Shown piece by piece: positions 18,323 to 27,534 of a DNA stretch of 64,000 nt. The DNA comes from Candidatus Intricatilinea gracilis (GTDB lineage Bacteria; Pseudomonadota; Gammaproteobacteria; Burkholderiales; Burkholderiaceae_C). The translations under genes were made by a program, and so were the position numbers. The stretch is from positions 191,731 to 255,730 of the forward strand of contig JADJDQ010000005.1 in assembly GCA_016702605.1 (NCBI GenBank), in the 5' to 3' direction. How positions within the stretch are numbered: position 1 is the first letter of the stretch; each line of letters opens with the position of its first letter. The notes under the pieces are model-generated. The model did not search any database. It was not told where the DNA came from and saw nothing but the letters and a program-made list of their open reading frames with translations.

Positions 18323-19972
18323 ATGCCAGCGCGCAACCCACCGCCCACACAGCCGGACGCGAGCGCGCGATTGCCGTCGGCGGCCGGGCAGGCCGCATCG
18401 CCTGCCTCGTCGCCACAGCCTACCGAACCACGCACGCCCACATTGGCGGTGGTGGTCGCCAGCTTGTTGTCCGCCCTGGCCCTGGTGGCGCTGGGTGGCG
18501 CCGGCGCGTGGCTGGTGCAAGGTCTGGGCAGCGGCGGTGCCGACATCACGTCGCCCGAGCGGTTCTGGCCGTTCGTCACGCTTGTGGTGGCGGGCTGGGT
18601 CGCATTGGGCCTGGCCTGGTCTGTCCTGCGGTCTGCGCTGGCACCGACCAGACAACACGCCACCGATCGCCGCAGCGACGCCCCCCGGTCGTCACCCGCA
18701 GAACGTGTCGCGGTGCCTGCCGTCGAGGCGAGGCACATGACCGCGCCGCCTGGGCTGGCTCACACGTACCCGCCCGCACTTGCTCTTGCTCCCGCAAGCG
18801 CAGCTGCAACCTCGAGCGGCGCCGAGCCGGTGTCGGCGCTTGGCCACCCGCTGTTCACCCCTGTCGTGCTGCGCCTGGCCGACGCCCTGCCCGGCCGCAG
18901 TCTGCTGGTCAGACGTGACCAGCTCGACTCACCCTGGCTGCTGGTGCACGTGCATGCCGCCGGTGCCGGCTCGGCGGGCGGCACCGCCACCTCCGGCATG
19001 CCGGCCAAGGCCGCGCCGACGCCTTCGACGCAAGCCGGTGCGCTGGACAGCGCAGCCGAACTGGCCGCCGAGGCACGCACGCGGGCAAACACCGCCTTGG
19101 CACCTCCGTATCCGCTGCTCGGACACTGGCTCGCCGATCACCACGAGTGGCCGGCCGATGCCGTGCTCGGCGCTCTGGGTGGCGACGCGTCTGGCGGTGC
19201 AGGTCAAGCGGCCACCGTGCGGGTGTTGCCACTCGACGCCCGCGCCGCCATCGTCTGGATCGACCCGGCCGAGGTGGTTGCACAGCTGGCCGAGAAGGAG
19301 CGCGAGTCCTTCGTCTACACCGTGTCGCACGACCTGCGGGCGCCGATCCGGGTGATCGAGGGGTTCACCCGCATCATCAAGGAAGACCACGGCCCTGCGC
19401 TCGACCGCATCGGCAACGATCACCTCGACCGGGTGCTCGGCGCCGCCGCACGCATGACCAGCATGATCGACGCGCTGCTCACGCTGTCGCGCCTGTCGAC
19501 CCGGCAGCTGGCCTGCGAGCCGGTCGACCTGTCGGCCATGGCCGCACAGGTGATGGACGAACTGCAACGCCAGGCGCCCGAGCGCCAGGCCGAGGCCATC
19601 ATCTCGCCCGGCCTCGTCGTCGACGGTGACGCCGCCTTGCTGCGCAGCGTGCTCGACAACCTGCTGGGCAACGCCTGGAAATACAGCGCGCGCCGCGACG
19701 TGACACGCATCGAGTTCGGCCTGTTGCCAGACGCCGGTGACAGCCACGCCGGGCAACGCGTGTTTTGTGTGCGCGACAACGGCGCCGGCTTCGACATGCG
19801 TTTTGCCGATCGGCTGTTCGGGCCCTTCCAGCGCCTGCACAGTGCGAGTGAATTTGCCGGCACTGGCGTCGGCCTGGCCTCGGTGCGCCGCATCGTGCGC
19901 CGCCACGGCGGCGAGGTCTGGGCCGAGGCCCGGGTCGACCAGGGTGCCAGTTTCTATTTCACCCTGGCCTGA
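18323..19972 (+). CDS. Membrane sensor histidine kinase
   Basis: A 549-residue kinase with two N-terminal membrane helices (about residues 37-62 and 75-96) and a very short loop between them. A low-complexity region with a weak globular segment follows, then a HisKA domain with YTVSHDLRAPIRVIEGF (H336) and a HATPase domain: LLGNAWKYSARR (N box), CVRDNGAGFDM (G1), LFGPFQRLHSASEF and GTGVGLASVRRIVRRHGG. The catalytic part resembles phytochrome-type kinases. It has no receiver, so its phosphate must go to a separate protein; the divergent REC-HPt gene is the obvious candidate (inference). It converges on the ANTAR regulator gene with 22 bp between stops. Confidence 0.88.
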   Translation: MPARNPPPTQPDASARLPSAAGQAASPASSPQPTEPRTPTLAVVVASLLSALALVALGGAGAWLVQGLGSGGADITSPERFWPFVTLVVAGWVALGLAWSVLRSALAPTRQHATDRRSDAPRSSPAERVAVPAVEARHMTAPPGLAHTYPPALALAPASAAATSSGAEPVSALGHPLFTPVVLRLADALPGRSLLVRRDQLDSPWLLVHVHAAGAGSAGGTATSGMPAKAAPTPSTQAGALDSAAELAAEARTRANTALAPPYPLLGHWLADHHEWPADAVLGALGGDASGGAGQAATVRVLPLDARAAIVWIDPAEVVAQLAEKERESFVYTVSHDLRAPIRVIEGFTRIIKEDHGPALDRIGNDHLDRVLGAAARMTSMIDALLTLSRLSTRQLACEPVDLSAMAAQVMDELQRQAPERQAEAIISPGLVVDGDAALLRSVLDNLLGNAWKYSARRDVTRIEFGLLPDAGDSHAGQRVFCVRDNGAGFDMRFADRLFGPFQRLHSASEFAGTGVGLASVRRIVRRHGGEVWAEARVDQGASFYFTLA

Positions 19973-19994
19973 GCCCGACAAGCGCAGGCACCAC

Positions 19995-20813
19995 TCAGTC
20001 CGGCAGGCTGAGTTGTTCGAGTGCGGCCACGAACGCGGCGCAACTCTCGACCAGGCCACGCCCTTCCTGACGCGCCCGTTGTTCCAGCCGTGCCAGCGCC
20101 GCACCACGCTTGAGTGAATAGCGGTGCATGACGATGCCCAGGGCAATCGCCACCGGCTGCTGCAGGGCAGCACGTCCCGGATCGAGCGGCGCTGCACTCA
20201 CACCTGCCCCAGCCCCCACCGCTTGCCCTGGGCGGACACCTGCCGCTGAACCCACCCCACGCGCTGGCGCCGCCGACAACCCCAGCACCATCGGTGCGGC
20301 GCCGGCAGCTTCGACGGCGTCGATGCCGGCGCCGGCCGTTGCCGCCGCGGCTGCATCTGCGGAGTTGGCCTCGGCAGGTGTACCCGCCGAAGCGCGCAGG
20401 CTCAGCGCCTGGGCATGGGCGGTGGCCACGGCCGGCACGATCTGCTCGAGGTCGAGTGGCTTGACCAGCGAGGCCAGCGCACCCAGCGCATGGATCTTGG
20501 CCAGTGTGGCGGCGTCGGAAAACGCCGAGAGAAAGATGAACGGGATGTGCAGGTGATCGCGCAGGTAGGCCGCCACGTCGAAACCACTCAGCCCGTCCAT
20601 GCGGATGTCGAGCAGCGCCAGGTCGGGCCGGTGCTGGCGCGCCAGCAAGATGGCGTCGTCGCCGTTGTCGGCATCGATCACTTCATAGCCGGCGTCTTCC
20701 AGGCCCTGCACCAAGGTGGCCAGCACCAGGCGGTCGTCGTCCACCACCAGCAGGCGGCCTCGCGACAATGCAGCGCCGCCGGGCAAGTTGGATGAGGTCG
20801 GTGAGTTGATCAA
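19995..20813 (-). CDS. Response regulator with ANTAR RNA-binding domain
   Basis: The 272-residue protein has a receiver domain (DDD at 25-27, phosphoacceptor D69 in LALLDIRMDG, S96, K118), a roughly 75-residue Ala/Gly-rich linker, and a C-terminal helical ANTAR domain (about 215-268). In the ANTAR domain, AIALGIVMHRYSLKRGAALARL matches the conserved pattern of PdtaR/EutV/NasT-type antiterminators. Such proteins bind paired hairpins in nascent mRNA and prevent termination. The linker is much longer than in EutV. The start is a TTG at 20813 with no clear ribosome binding site, so the N-terminus is provisional. It is 87 bp downstream of the HisKA_2 kinase gene, its likely partner. Confidence 0.83.
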   Translation of the reverse strand: MINSPTSSNLPGGAALSRGRLLVVDDDRLVLATLVQGLEDAGYEVIDADNGDDAILLARQHRPDLALLDIRMDGLSGFDVAAYLRDHLHIPFIFLSAFSDAATLAKIHALGALASLVKPLDLEQIVPAVATAHAQALSLRASAGTPAEANSADAAAAATAGAGIDAVEAAGAAPMVLGLSAAPARGVGSAAGVRPGQAVGAGAGVSAAPLDPGRAALQQPVAIALGIVMHRYSLKRGAALARLEQRARQEGRGLVESCAAFVAALEQLSLPD

Positions 20814-20900
20814 GAGCGCACCACCACGTTGAGCTGAACGACGATCCGGCCGGGCACCAGGCGCCGCCGTTGGCGCGGATTGTCACGCAAGCCCAGGCGC

Positions 20901-23900
20901 TCAGGGCTTGGTCACCACACCCGCCACACCATGGGCCGGCCCGGGTGTCGCCCCCGCGGCCGTGCCATTCGCCGGGCGCACCACGGGCGGCGCCAGCATC
21001 ACGGTGGCGATCACCAGTTCGCCACTTTGCATGAAGTGCAGGCTGGCATGGCGACGCGGCAGCAGCGAACGCACCAGTCCCAGGCCCGACACGGCCGATG
21101 GGCGGTGATCGATGCGGAAACCCTCCGGCAATTCACCCTGATTGACGATGCTCAGGCTCACTCCGTCGGCGCTGCTCTCGACCCGGCATTCCACCTCGCT
21201 GCCCGCCGGGCTGTGTTTGATCGCGTTGGTCAGCAATTCGTTGAGGGTGAGAGCGATCGGGATCGCCTCGGACTCGGGCAGACTCCAGCCACCCGCCGGC
21301 TCACCGTTCAATGGCATCCCGACCGGCAATACACCGGGCGCCGCCTCGGGCGGCAGGCTCAACACGATGCGCCGCCCGAAGGTGCGCTGCAACGAGCCGC
21401 CGATGGCTTCCACCAGCCCGGCGACCCGCAACGGCCCGACTCCGCCCACCTGCAGGCCGTAGACCTGGGCGATGGCCTGCACCTGACCCACCACCTCGGC
21501 GATCACCGGGCGCACCTCGGGTCGGCGCTGGCCGATCTGCTGCAGCAGCCCTGCCACACCTTGCAGGTTGTTCTTGATGCGGTGATGCACCTCTTGCACC
21601 AGCATTTCGCGCTGGGCGATGGCGGCTTCGAGTTCGGCCCGTTGCGCCGCCCGTTGCGCCGTGACGTCGCTGGCCACCATCAGGATCTGCTCGGCCGGCG
21701 CACCAGGGCGCGCCAGCGGCAGGAAACGAGCGTCCCACACCTCACTCACTCCGTCGCTCGGCACCTGGTCTTCACCGGCAGCCACACCACCGCGGCGCAG
21801 CCGGTACTCGCGCTGCAGCGGCGCTTCGGGCGCACACAGCCGGGCCGATTGCAGGTCGGCACGCAGTTGTGCCGCCAGCAAGGGTGGCCAGAGTTGCTCG
21901 GGTGCGCCGCCCAGGGCCTGGGCCGGTGTCAGGCCACACAGGTGGGCCGCCACATGGTTGATCTGCAGCACGGCCAGGCTGGTGGCGTCACACAGCGTGA
22001 TCGCCATCGGCGCGGCTTCGATGATGCGTTGCAGCGATTCACGCGCTGCGGCGATGCGGGTTTCGGCCTGGCGGCGCTGGTCGATGTCGAGCAGCGCATA
22101 CGTCAGCTCACGCGCACCGTGGCGTGTGATGGTCGCCACCACATTGCCCACCACCCAGAAGACCCGGCCATCACGTCCGCGCAACCGGCATTCGAACTGC
22201 TGCGCCTCACCGTCGGCCAGTTCGGCCAGCTTGCGGTGTGCCGCACGCAGCGGGTGGTCGGGCTCGTCGGTCGCGGCACTGGCCACGGGCTGCCCCAGAA
22301 AGTCGCCCAAGTCACCGCCGAACATGCGCCGCGCCGAGCGATTGAGCCAGGTGATCTCACCCTTGACCCCCACGTTGACGATGCCGACCAGCACCGAGTC
22401 GAGCACCGCCCGTGTGCGGTCGGCCTGCTGGCCCAGCGCCTGCGCCATGTGGCTGCGTTCGCTGGCCAGGCCTTCGAGTTCGGCCTGCTGCGCCTTGAGG
22501 CGGGTGATCTCGGACAACACCGCAATCGCCTGCGGCGCCTCATCGGCCGGCCCGGTGCGACGCACGGTGAGTGAATACCAGTGTGGATCGCTTCGGGCGG
22601 CATCGGCACCGTGCACAAGCACCTGGCCGGTGTGGGTGGTGGCGGCGAAGGCATCGGCCGCCGGCAGACGCTGCGTCGGCTCACCCACACACAACTCAGA
22701 TTCGAACGAGCGGTCGTCGGCCAGCGCAGCCTGCAGGGCGGCGTCCAGATCGGGGCTGCCGTGGCGCGTCAACAGCTCACTCAGCGACGCACCCGGCCCA
22801 CTGCCCGGCAACAGGCCGAGCATGCGTTCGAAGCGCTGGTTGCAATGCACCAGCACGTCACCGCGCAGCGAGGCGATACCTGCCGGCGAGTTGTCGAGGA
22901 TGGTTGTCAGCTCACCCAGCAGTTGTTCGGCGCGCTGATGGGCCTGCTGCTGCTCGGTGATGTCCAGCGTCACCACCGAGGTGCTGGCCTGGCCCGAGCC
23001 CAGTCGGCCCGGTTCGACCCGGGTCAGCAACCAGCGTTCACCCAGCTCCGGGTGGGCAATGGCGTACCGCACCTCGCAGGCTTCACCCAGGCGCAAGGCG
23101 CGCTGCAAGCGCTCGAACTCGGGCAAGGATGCAGGCGCCACCAGCTCGCGGCGGATCGCCTGCAGCGCCGCACCTCGCGCCACCTCGCTGCCAACCACCG
23201 AAGCGTTCAGGCTGCTGTTCGGGCTGTTGGTCACACTGGGGTTCACCGTGCCGCCTGCGCCAGTCGCGATCGCCGCTGCCATCTCGGCAGCCATCACCTG
23301 GGCTCGCGCGCCCACCCGCGCGTCGGCTCTCGGGTCCAGCTTGACACCTGCGAGCTGGGCGAGGCGATCGGCGTCCTGCGCCGCGGCACTTGTCGACATC
23401 GAATGACCCGCCGGCGCCGCGGCACCGGCGCCATCGGCACCATCAGCGCGAGCTTCACCGGGTGCCGCCTGGCCGTCTGCCCTCGCCGGTGCCACCACCG
23501 CCACACCGGTGCTGGCCGCAGCGCTGAAGGTGCCGCCGCCCAGGGCAGCACCCGACACCGGCCCCGACGTGGACAAGGCGACCGGGCCGACACCATCGGC
23601 CGCCGCAGCAAAGGTGACGATGCCTACACCGGCCGACCCGACCAGCGCACCGAGCTGATGTTGTGCCAGGTCGAGCTGCTGTTCTGCGCTGCGGTCTTCG
23701 AGCACACACAAGGTGCGGCGTTGTCCGGCGCGGCCTTCGTAACGCCTGAGCATGGCGCGGACCCAGCGGTTGGCGCCGCCCGGGCCGGGCAGTTCACCGT
23801 GGCGGGTCTGCCAGTTGTTGGCAGGCAGTTGTGATCCGGCGGCGTCGTCCAGGCGCAGCAGCTCACGCACCACCGGGCGAGCGCCGCGCAACTCGACCAG

Positions 23901-24842
23901 CGGCGCACCCACCAGCTCGGCAAACGCCTCGTTGGACCGCAGCACCAGCCCGCTGGCGTCGAACAGGGCCAGGCCGAGCGGGCTCAGGTCGAACCAGTGA
24001 TCGAGCTCGCGCGACGACCGTTCGGCCTGCTCGCGCGCCACATGTTCGGCGGTGGTCTCCTGCAGCAGCGTGAGCAGCAGGCGCCGGCCGTCGTCGGTGT
24101 GGGTGAACTGGCGCACCGCGCGGGCATGGCGCAGTTGGCCAGCCGGATCGAGGAAACGTAACTCGGCCTGGGCCGGCAGCTGCGAGCCCTCACCCTGGTG
24201 ATCGAACTGGGCCCGTTCGGTGAGTGCTGCCAGCTGGCTGGTGGCGTCGAGCAGTTCGAGCGGATCACGCCCGATCAGGCTGGTGCGTGGCCGCCCACAC
24301 AGCGCCTCGAAGGCCGGGTTGACGTCGAGCAGGCGAAACGCCTCGTCTTGCAAGGTGGCCGGAAACGCCGAAGCCCACAGCAGCGTGTGGACCTGACGCA
24401 GCGCGTTGTCGGCCACCGTGTGATGGGGCGCCACGCCGGGCACCGGGGTGTTGGTGGTGCTGCGTCGCGCCGCCTCGTCGAGCGGCAGCAGGATGGCGCT
24501 GTGCTGGGCATCGATGCGCCACAGCTGGGCCGGCGCCGAACTGCCGGCGGACGCTGCCGACACACCGATCGGCCCGCCCAGCGAAATGCCGGCCGGCAGA
24601 TCGGCGGTCGGCGGGCTGGCCAGTGCGGCGCGCAGGCGGTCGCGTTGTGCCGGTGTGAGCAGTCGCTCCACATCCGCCAGGCCCATGCCCGGCTCGATGC
24701 GCAGGCCACGCAAGGCCGCTCGATTGGCAAACTGCAGGCGAAGGCTGGCGTCGAAGATCAGCAGCGGCTCGGCCAGCTGGTCGAGCAGACCGGGCGGGAG
24801 GTGAATGGACGACACGTGAGGCGCGGGCGTAAGGAGGCTCAT
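20901..24842 (-). CDS. Multi-PAS HisKA_2-type sensor histidine kinase
   Basis: A 1313-residue soluble kinase. At least five PAS or PAS-like modules span about residues 10-1060. Examples are LLIFDASLRLQFANRAALRG, GLALFDASGLVLRSNEAFAE, VLVHCNQRFERMLG and VLVGIVNVGVKGEITWLNRS, each followed by PAC-like segments. The C-terminus holds a HisKA_2 phosphoacceptor motif EVHHRIKNNLQG (H1086/H1087) and a HATPase domain (ALTLNELLTNAIKHSPAG, SGLGLVRSLL). HisKA_2 kinases commonly pair with ANTAR regulators (PdtaS/PdtaR), and the next gene downstream encodes one. An Ala/Gly-rich stretch of about 160 residues interrupts one PAS region. No membrane segments are seen, so the signal is probably cytoplasmic. Confidence 0.88.
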   Translation of the reverse strand: MSLLTPAPHVSSIHLPPGLLDQLAEPLLIFDASLRLQFANRAALRGLRIEPGMGLADVERLLTPAQRDRLRAALASPPTADLPAGISLGGPIGVSAASAGSSAPAQLWRIDAQHSAILLPLDEAARRSTTNTPVPGVAPHHTVADNALRQVHTLLWASAFPATLQDEAFRLLDVNPAFEALCGRPRTSLIGRDPLELLDATSQLAALTERAQFDHQGEGSQLPAQAELRFLDPAGQLRHARAVRQFTHTDDGRRLLLTLLQETTAEHVAREQAERSSRELDHWFDLSPLGLALFDASGLVLRSNEAFAELVGAPLVELRGARPVVRELLRLDDAAGSQLPANNWQTRHGELPGPGGANRWVRAMLRRYEGRAGQRRTLCVLEDRSAEQQLDLAQHQLGALVGSAGVGIVTFAAAADGVGPVALSTSGPVSGAALGGGTFSAAASTGVAVVAPARADGQAAPGEARADGADGAGAAAPAGHSMSTSAAAQDADRLAQLAGVKLDPRADARVGARAQVMAAEMAAAIATGAGGTVNPSVTNSPNSSLNASVVGSEVARGAALQAIRRELVAPASLPEFERLQRALRLGEACEVRYAIAHPELGERWLLTRVEPGRLGSGQASTSVVTLDITEQQQAHQRAEQLLGELTTILDNSPAGIASLRGDVLVHCNQRFERMLGLLPGSGPGASLSELLTRHGSPDLDAALQAALADDRSFESELCVGEPTQRLPAADAFAATTHTGQVLVHGADAARSDPHWYSLTVRRTGPADEAPQAIAVLSEITRLKAQQAELEGLASERSHMAQALGQQADRTRAVLDSVLVGIVNVGVKGEITWLNRSARRMFGGDLGDFLGQPVASAATDEPDHPLRAAHRKLAELADGEAQQFECRLRGRDGRVFWVVGNVVATITRHGARELTYALLDIDQRRQAETRIAAARESLQRIIEAAPMAITLCDATSLAVLQINHVAAHLCGLTPAQALGGAPEQLWPPLLAAQLRADLQSARLCAPEAPLQREYRLRRGGVAAGEDQVPSDGVSEVWDARFLPLARPGAPAEQILMVASDVTAQRAAQRAELEAAIAQREMLVQEVHHRIKNNLQGVAGLLQQIGQRRPEVRPVIAEVVGQVQAIAQVYGLQVGGVGPLRVAGLVEAIGGSLQRTFGRRIVLSLPPEAAPGVLPVGMPLNGEPAGGWSLPESEAIPIALTLNELLTNAIKHSPAGSEVECRVESSADGVSLSIVNQGELPEGFRIDHRPSAVSGLGLVRSLLPRRHASLHFMQSGELVIATVMLAPPVVRPANGTAAGATPGPAHGVAGVVTKP

Positions 24843-25013
24843 GATGGACCGCGCGTGCCTGCACCAGGCCCTGCGCCGGCGCAGCAGTGTACGAGTGCCA
24901 GACAGCACGGCACCCAGCGCGACACGCAGTGGCGCAGCCGGCACGGCGCAACACCGCACCACCCAAGCCGACCCGGCCCAGCCCCGCGCGGTTCGACCTC
25001 GAGCCGCAAGACC

Positions 25014-26207
25014 TCAGCTCAGCTGGACGGCACCCGCCAGGGCATGCAGCAAGGCACGGTTGACTGCCCGCATGTCGAGCATGGCGGCTTCGGCAGCGTC
25101 CTGCACGGTCAGGCCGGCGCCACCTTCGAGGCTGCGCAGCAGGTGCAGCATGTGGGCGTAGGGGCCGGTGTCGTCGACCAGCGCCAGCGAGACGGCCTCG
25201 GGCACCGGCACCACCTTGATCAGCTCGCTGAAGTGCTGCTGGAACATGCGGTCGAGCAGCGAGAACACGCCGCAGATGAAGAGCTCGCCACGCACCGCCT
25301 CGTCGGCCTCGGGCATGAGTGCTTCCATCAACAGGCCACGCCGCACTGCGGCAAACATCACCGGGCGCAGGTTGGGCTCGTTGCTGGCAGTGATGAGCAG
25401 CAGCGCCAGCCAGCGCTTGAGGCGCTGGTAACCCAGCAGCATCACGGCGTGACTGAACGAATTGACCTCGACACGCAGGCCGAACAGCGGCGAGTTGATG
25501 TAGCGCAGCAGCTTGTAGGCCAGCGCCGGGTCGCGCTTGAGCGCGGTTTCGAGCTTGTCCAGCGGTTCTTCACGGTCGACCAGATTGATCAGCTGCACGG
25601 TGGTCGACAGGTCGGGGCGCGAACCCGCGCCACGCTGTGAGAACTTGGGTTTTTCGGCCACCTCGTCGATGGGCCAGCCGATCACGGCCACCGCGCCGCG
25701 TTTGAAGGCCAACTCCATCTCGGCCACCGACGACACCCCGTCCTGCATGAAACCGACCTTGCGCCTGGCGTCGTCAGGGGGTTCACCCTGACGGCGTTCG
25801 TCGGCCACGTCGACGATCGAATACTTGAAACAACTCACCAGGTCAGGCGGCAGCGGCCGAGCCGGCCGGCCGCTCAACAGCAAGGTGTTGCCGGCCGAAG
25901 CCAGGGCCAGGATGTCGGCCGAGTGCGCCGGGTCGGCTGCCATGAAATGTGGCACCTCGAGCATGATCTGCGGCTGCAGCTTCATGCCCAGCAGCGAGGC
26001 CAGCAGCGACTCGCTGCGCACCGACAGCACCACCGACGCACCGTCGGCAGGCCAGACCTCGTCGACCGCCTGCACGAACGCGGCCGCCGGCGGGTCTTCG
26101 CCCGGCACGAGCGAAAACACGGTGAGCCGTGTCGCCATGACGTTGCGGGCGCGGTCGATGATGGGGCAATAACTCAGGGCGACCTGGCCGAGGATGTTGG
26201 TGTCCAT
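25014..26207 (-). CDS. HDOD-domain signalling protein (YuxH-type)
   Basis: The 397-residue protein has a C-terminal HDOD domain (from about residue 205; RDPALAYKLLRYINSPLFGL and SFSHAVMLLGYQRLKRWLALLL are characteristic). The N-terminal half is in the place of the degenerate EAL domain of YuxH-type proteins but retains no EAL catalytic motif. It should bind partners rather than turn over c-di-GMP. HDOD proteins take part in chemotaxis, biofilm and c-di-GMP pathways, but the biochemical role here is unknown. It begins 21 bp after the flgL stop on the same strand, so it probably lies at the end of the flagellar transcript. Confidence 0.82.
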   Translation of the reverse strand: MDTNILGQVALSYCPIIDRARNVMATRLTVFSLVPGEDPPAAAFVQAVDEVWPADGASVVLSVRSESLLASLLGMKLQPQIMLEVPHFMAADPAHSADILALASAGNTLLLSGRPARPLPPDLVSCFKYSIVDVADERRQGEPPDDARRKVGFMQDGVSSVAEMELAFKRGAVAVIGWPIDEVAEKPKFSQRGAGSRPDLSTTVQLINLVDREEPLDKLETALKRDPALAYKLLRYINSPLFGLRVEVNSFSHAVMLLGYQRLKRWLALLLITASNEPNLRPVMFAAVRRGLLMEALMPEADEAVRGELFICGVFSLLDRMFQQHFSELIKVVPVPEAVSLALVDDTGPYAHMLHLLRSLEGGAGLTVQDAAEAAMLDMRAVNRALLHALAGAVQLS

Positions 26208-26228
26208 GATGCGCCTGCGGCAAACCGA

Positions 26229-27452
26229 TCAAGGGTTGAGGTAGTTGAACAACGAGAGCTTCTGCACCATCGAATACGACTGCAGTGCGGCCTGATAGCT
26301 GGTCTGTTTGTTGGTGAAGTCCGACACCGCCTGCACCATGTCGATGTCCTCGGCGTTCGAACGGGTCGTCTGCGCCGACAGGATGGCCGCGCTGTTGCGG
26401 CTTTCCATGCCGTCCAGGCGGTTGAGCGTCTCGCCCACACGGGCACGGGCCGACTGGAAGTTGGCCAGCACCTGGTCCATGTCGCGTACCCCCGAGTTGA
26501 CCGCCTGCATCACCTGGCCATTGTTGGCCTGCGGGTTCTCGAGGCCGACCAGCACCTGGTCGATGGCGTCGAACACACTCAGATCCGGCGTCGACTGCAC
26601 GATGTCGAAGGTGTCGCCGGTCACCGGCTTACCGGCCACGGCAAAACTCATTCCAGGCACACCGGTGATGGACTTGCCTTCGGTGTACGGCACGTTTTGC
26701 AGGGCATTGCCGTTGACGTCGTTCACCACAGCGCCGGTGTTGTCCGTCACGGTGTAGGTGGTGGCACCCGGCACGGCGGTGAAGGCGAGCTGATAGTCCT
26801 TGCCCTGCAGCAGCGAGGGGTCACTCACCTGGCCTTCGGCAATCCAGGCCGAGCCGGTGTTGCCTGCCGCTGCCTTCGTCTCGAACACACCGTTGCCGCG
26901 GTTGGCCTGCAGCCAGACGGCCGAACCGTCGACCGACAGCGGCAGGTTCTCGCCCGGCAATCCGTTCGAGGCCCCTCCCGTGGCGAGCGACTGCACACCC
27001 GTGGGTGTGTCGACGAACGGCGGATTGGTGGCCCCCTGGCCGCCGAACAGGTAGCCGGTGGAGCCGTCGCTCTGGTTGGCCACACTCAGCAACTGGCCGC
27101 GGATCTCGCGGATCTGCACCGCCAGGCTCTTGCGTTCGGCCGCGGTGTAGGTGCCGTTGCCGGCGGCGAGGATGGCCTCGCGCGCACTCTGGATCAGGTC
27201 GCTGGCGCTGCCGATGGCCGACTCGGACAGCGTCATCGCATTACGACTGGCGGCCAGTGCACGTTGCGCTGTCTCGCCGCGTACCTGGGCATTGAGTGCC
27301 CGTTCGGCCCGCGCGATGCCGGCCGGGTCGTCGCTGGGTTTGGCAATGCGTTTGCCGCTGGTCATCTGCTCCTGCGCCTCTTGCAGTTGCTGCTGGCGCT
27401 GCTGCAGGATGGACACGCTGGCCTGGTTGGCGTTGTTGCTCGAGACTCTCAT
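26229..27452 (-). CDS. flgL: Flagellar hook-associated protein 3 (hook-filament junction)
   Basis: The 407-residue FlgL joins hook and filament outside the cell. The N-terminus has the flagellin-like heptad region (MRVSSNNANQASVSILQQRQ, QMTSGKRI, KPSDDPAGIARAERA), and the C-terminus has the matching coiled-coil (ARVGETLNRLDGMESRN, ATQ-like LQSYSMVQKLSLFNYL). The middle is the variable exposed domain. The start was placed at 27452 because this is the conserved N-terminus and CGAGGG precedes it; a longer in-frame extension overlaps flgK. It is the last flg gene of the operon. Confidence 0.95.
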   Translation of the reverse strand: MRVSSNNANQASVSILQQRQQQLQEAQEQMTSGKRIAKPSDDPAGIARAERALNAQVRGETAQRALAASRNAMTLSESAIGSASDLIQSAREAILAAGNGTYTAAERKSLAVQIREIRGQLLSVANQSDGSTGYLFGGQGATNPPFVDTPTGVQSLATGGASNGLPGENLPLSVDGSAVWLQANRGNGVFETKAAAGNTGSAWIAEGQVSDPSLLQGKDYQLAFTAVPGATTYTVTDNTGAVVNDVNGNALQNVPYTEGKSITGVPGMSFAVAGKPVTGDTFDIVQSTPDLSVFDAIDQVLVGLENPQANNGQVMQAVNSGVRDMDQVLANFQSARARVGETLNRLDGMESRNSAAILSAQTTRSNAEDIDMVQAVSDFTNKQTSYQAALQSYSMVQKLSLFNYLNP

Positions 27453-27534
27453 GTCGTGGCCCTCGCTGCGGGTTCGATCGGGGTGGCGATACAGGGCGAT
27501 GTCGGGCGGGCGGCGTGTGGCATGGGGCGCACGC

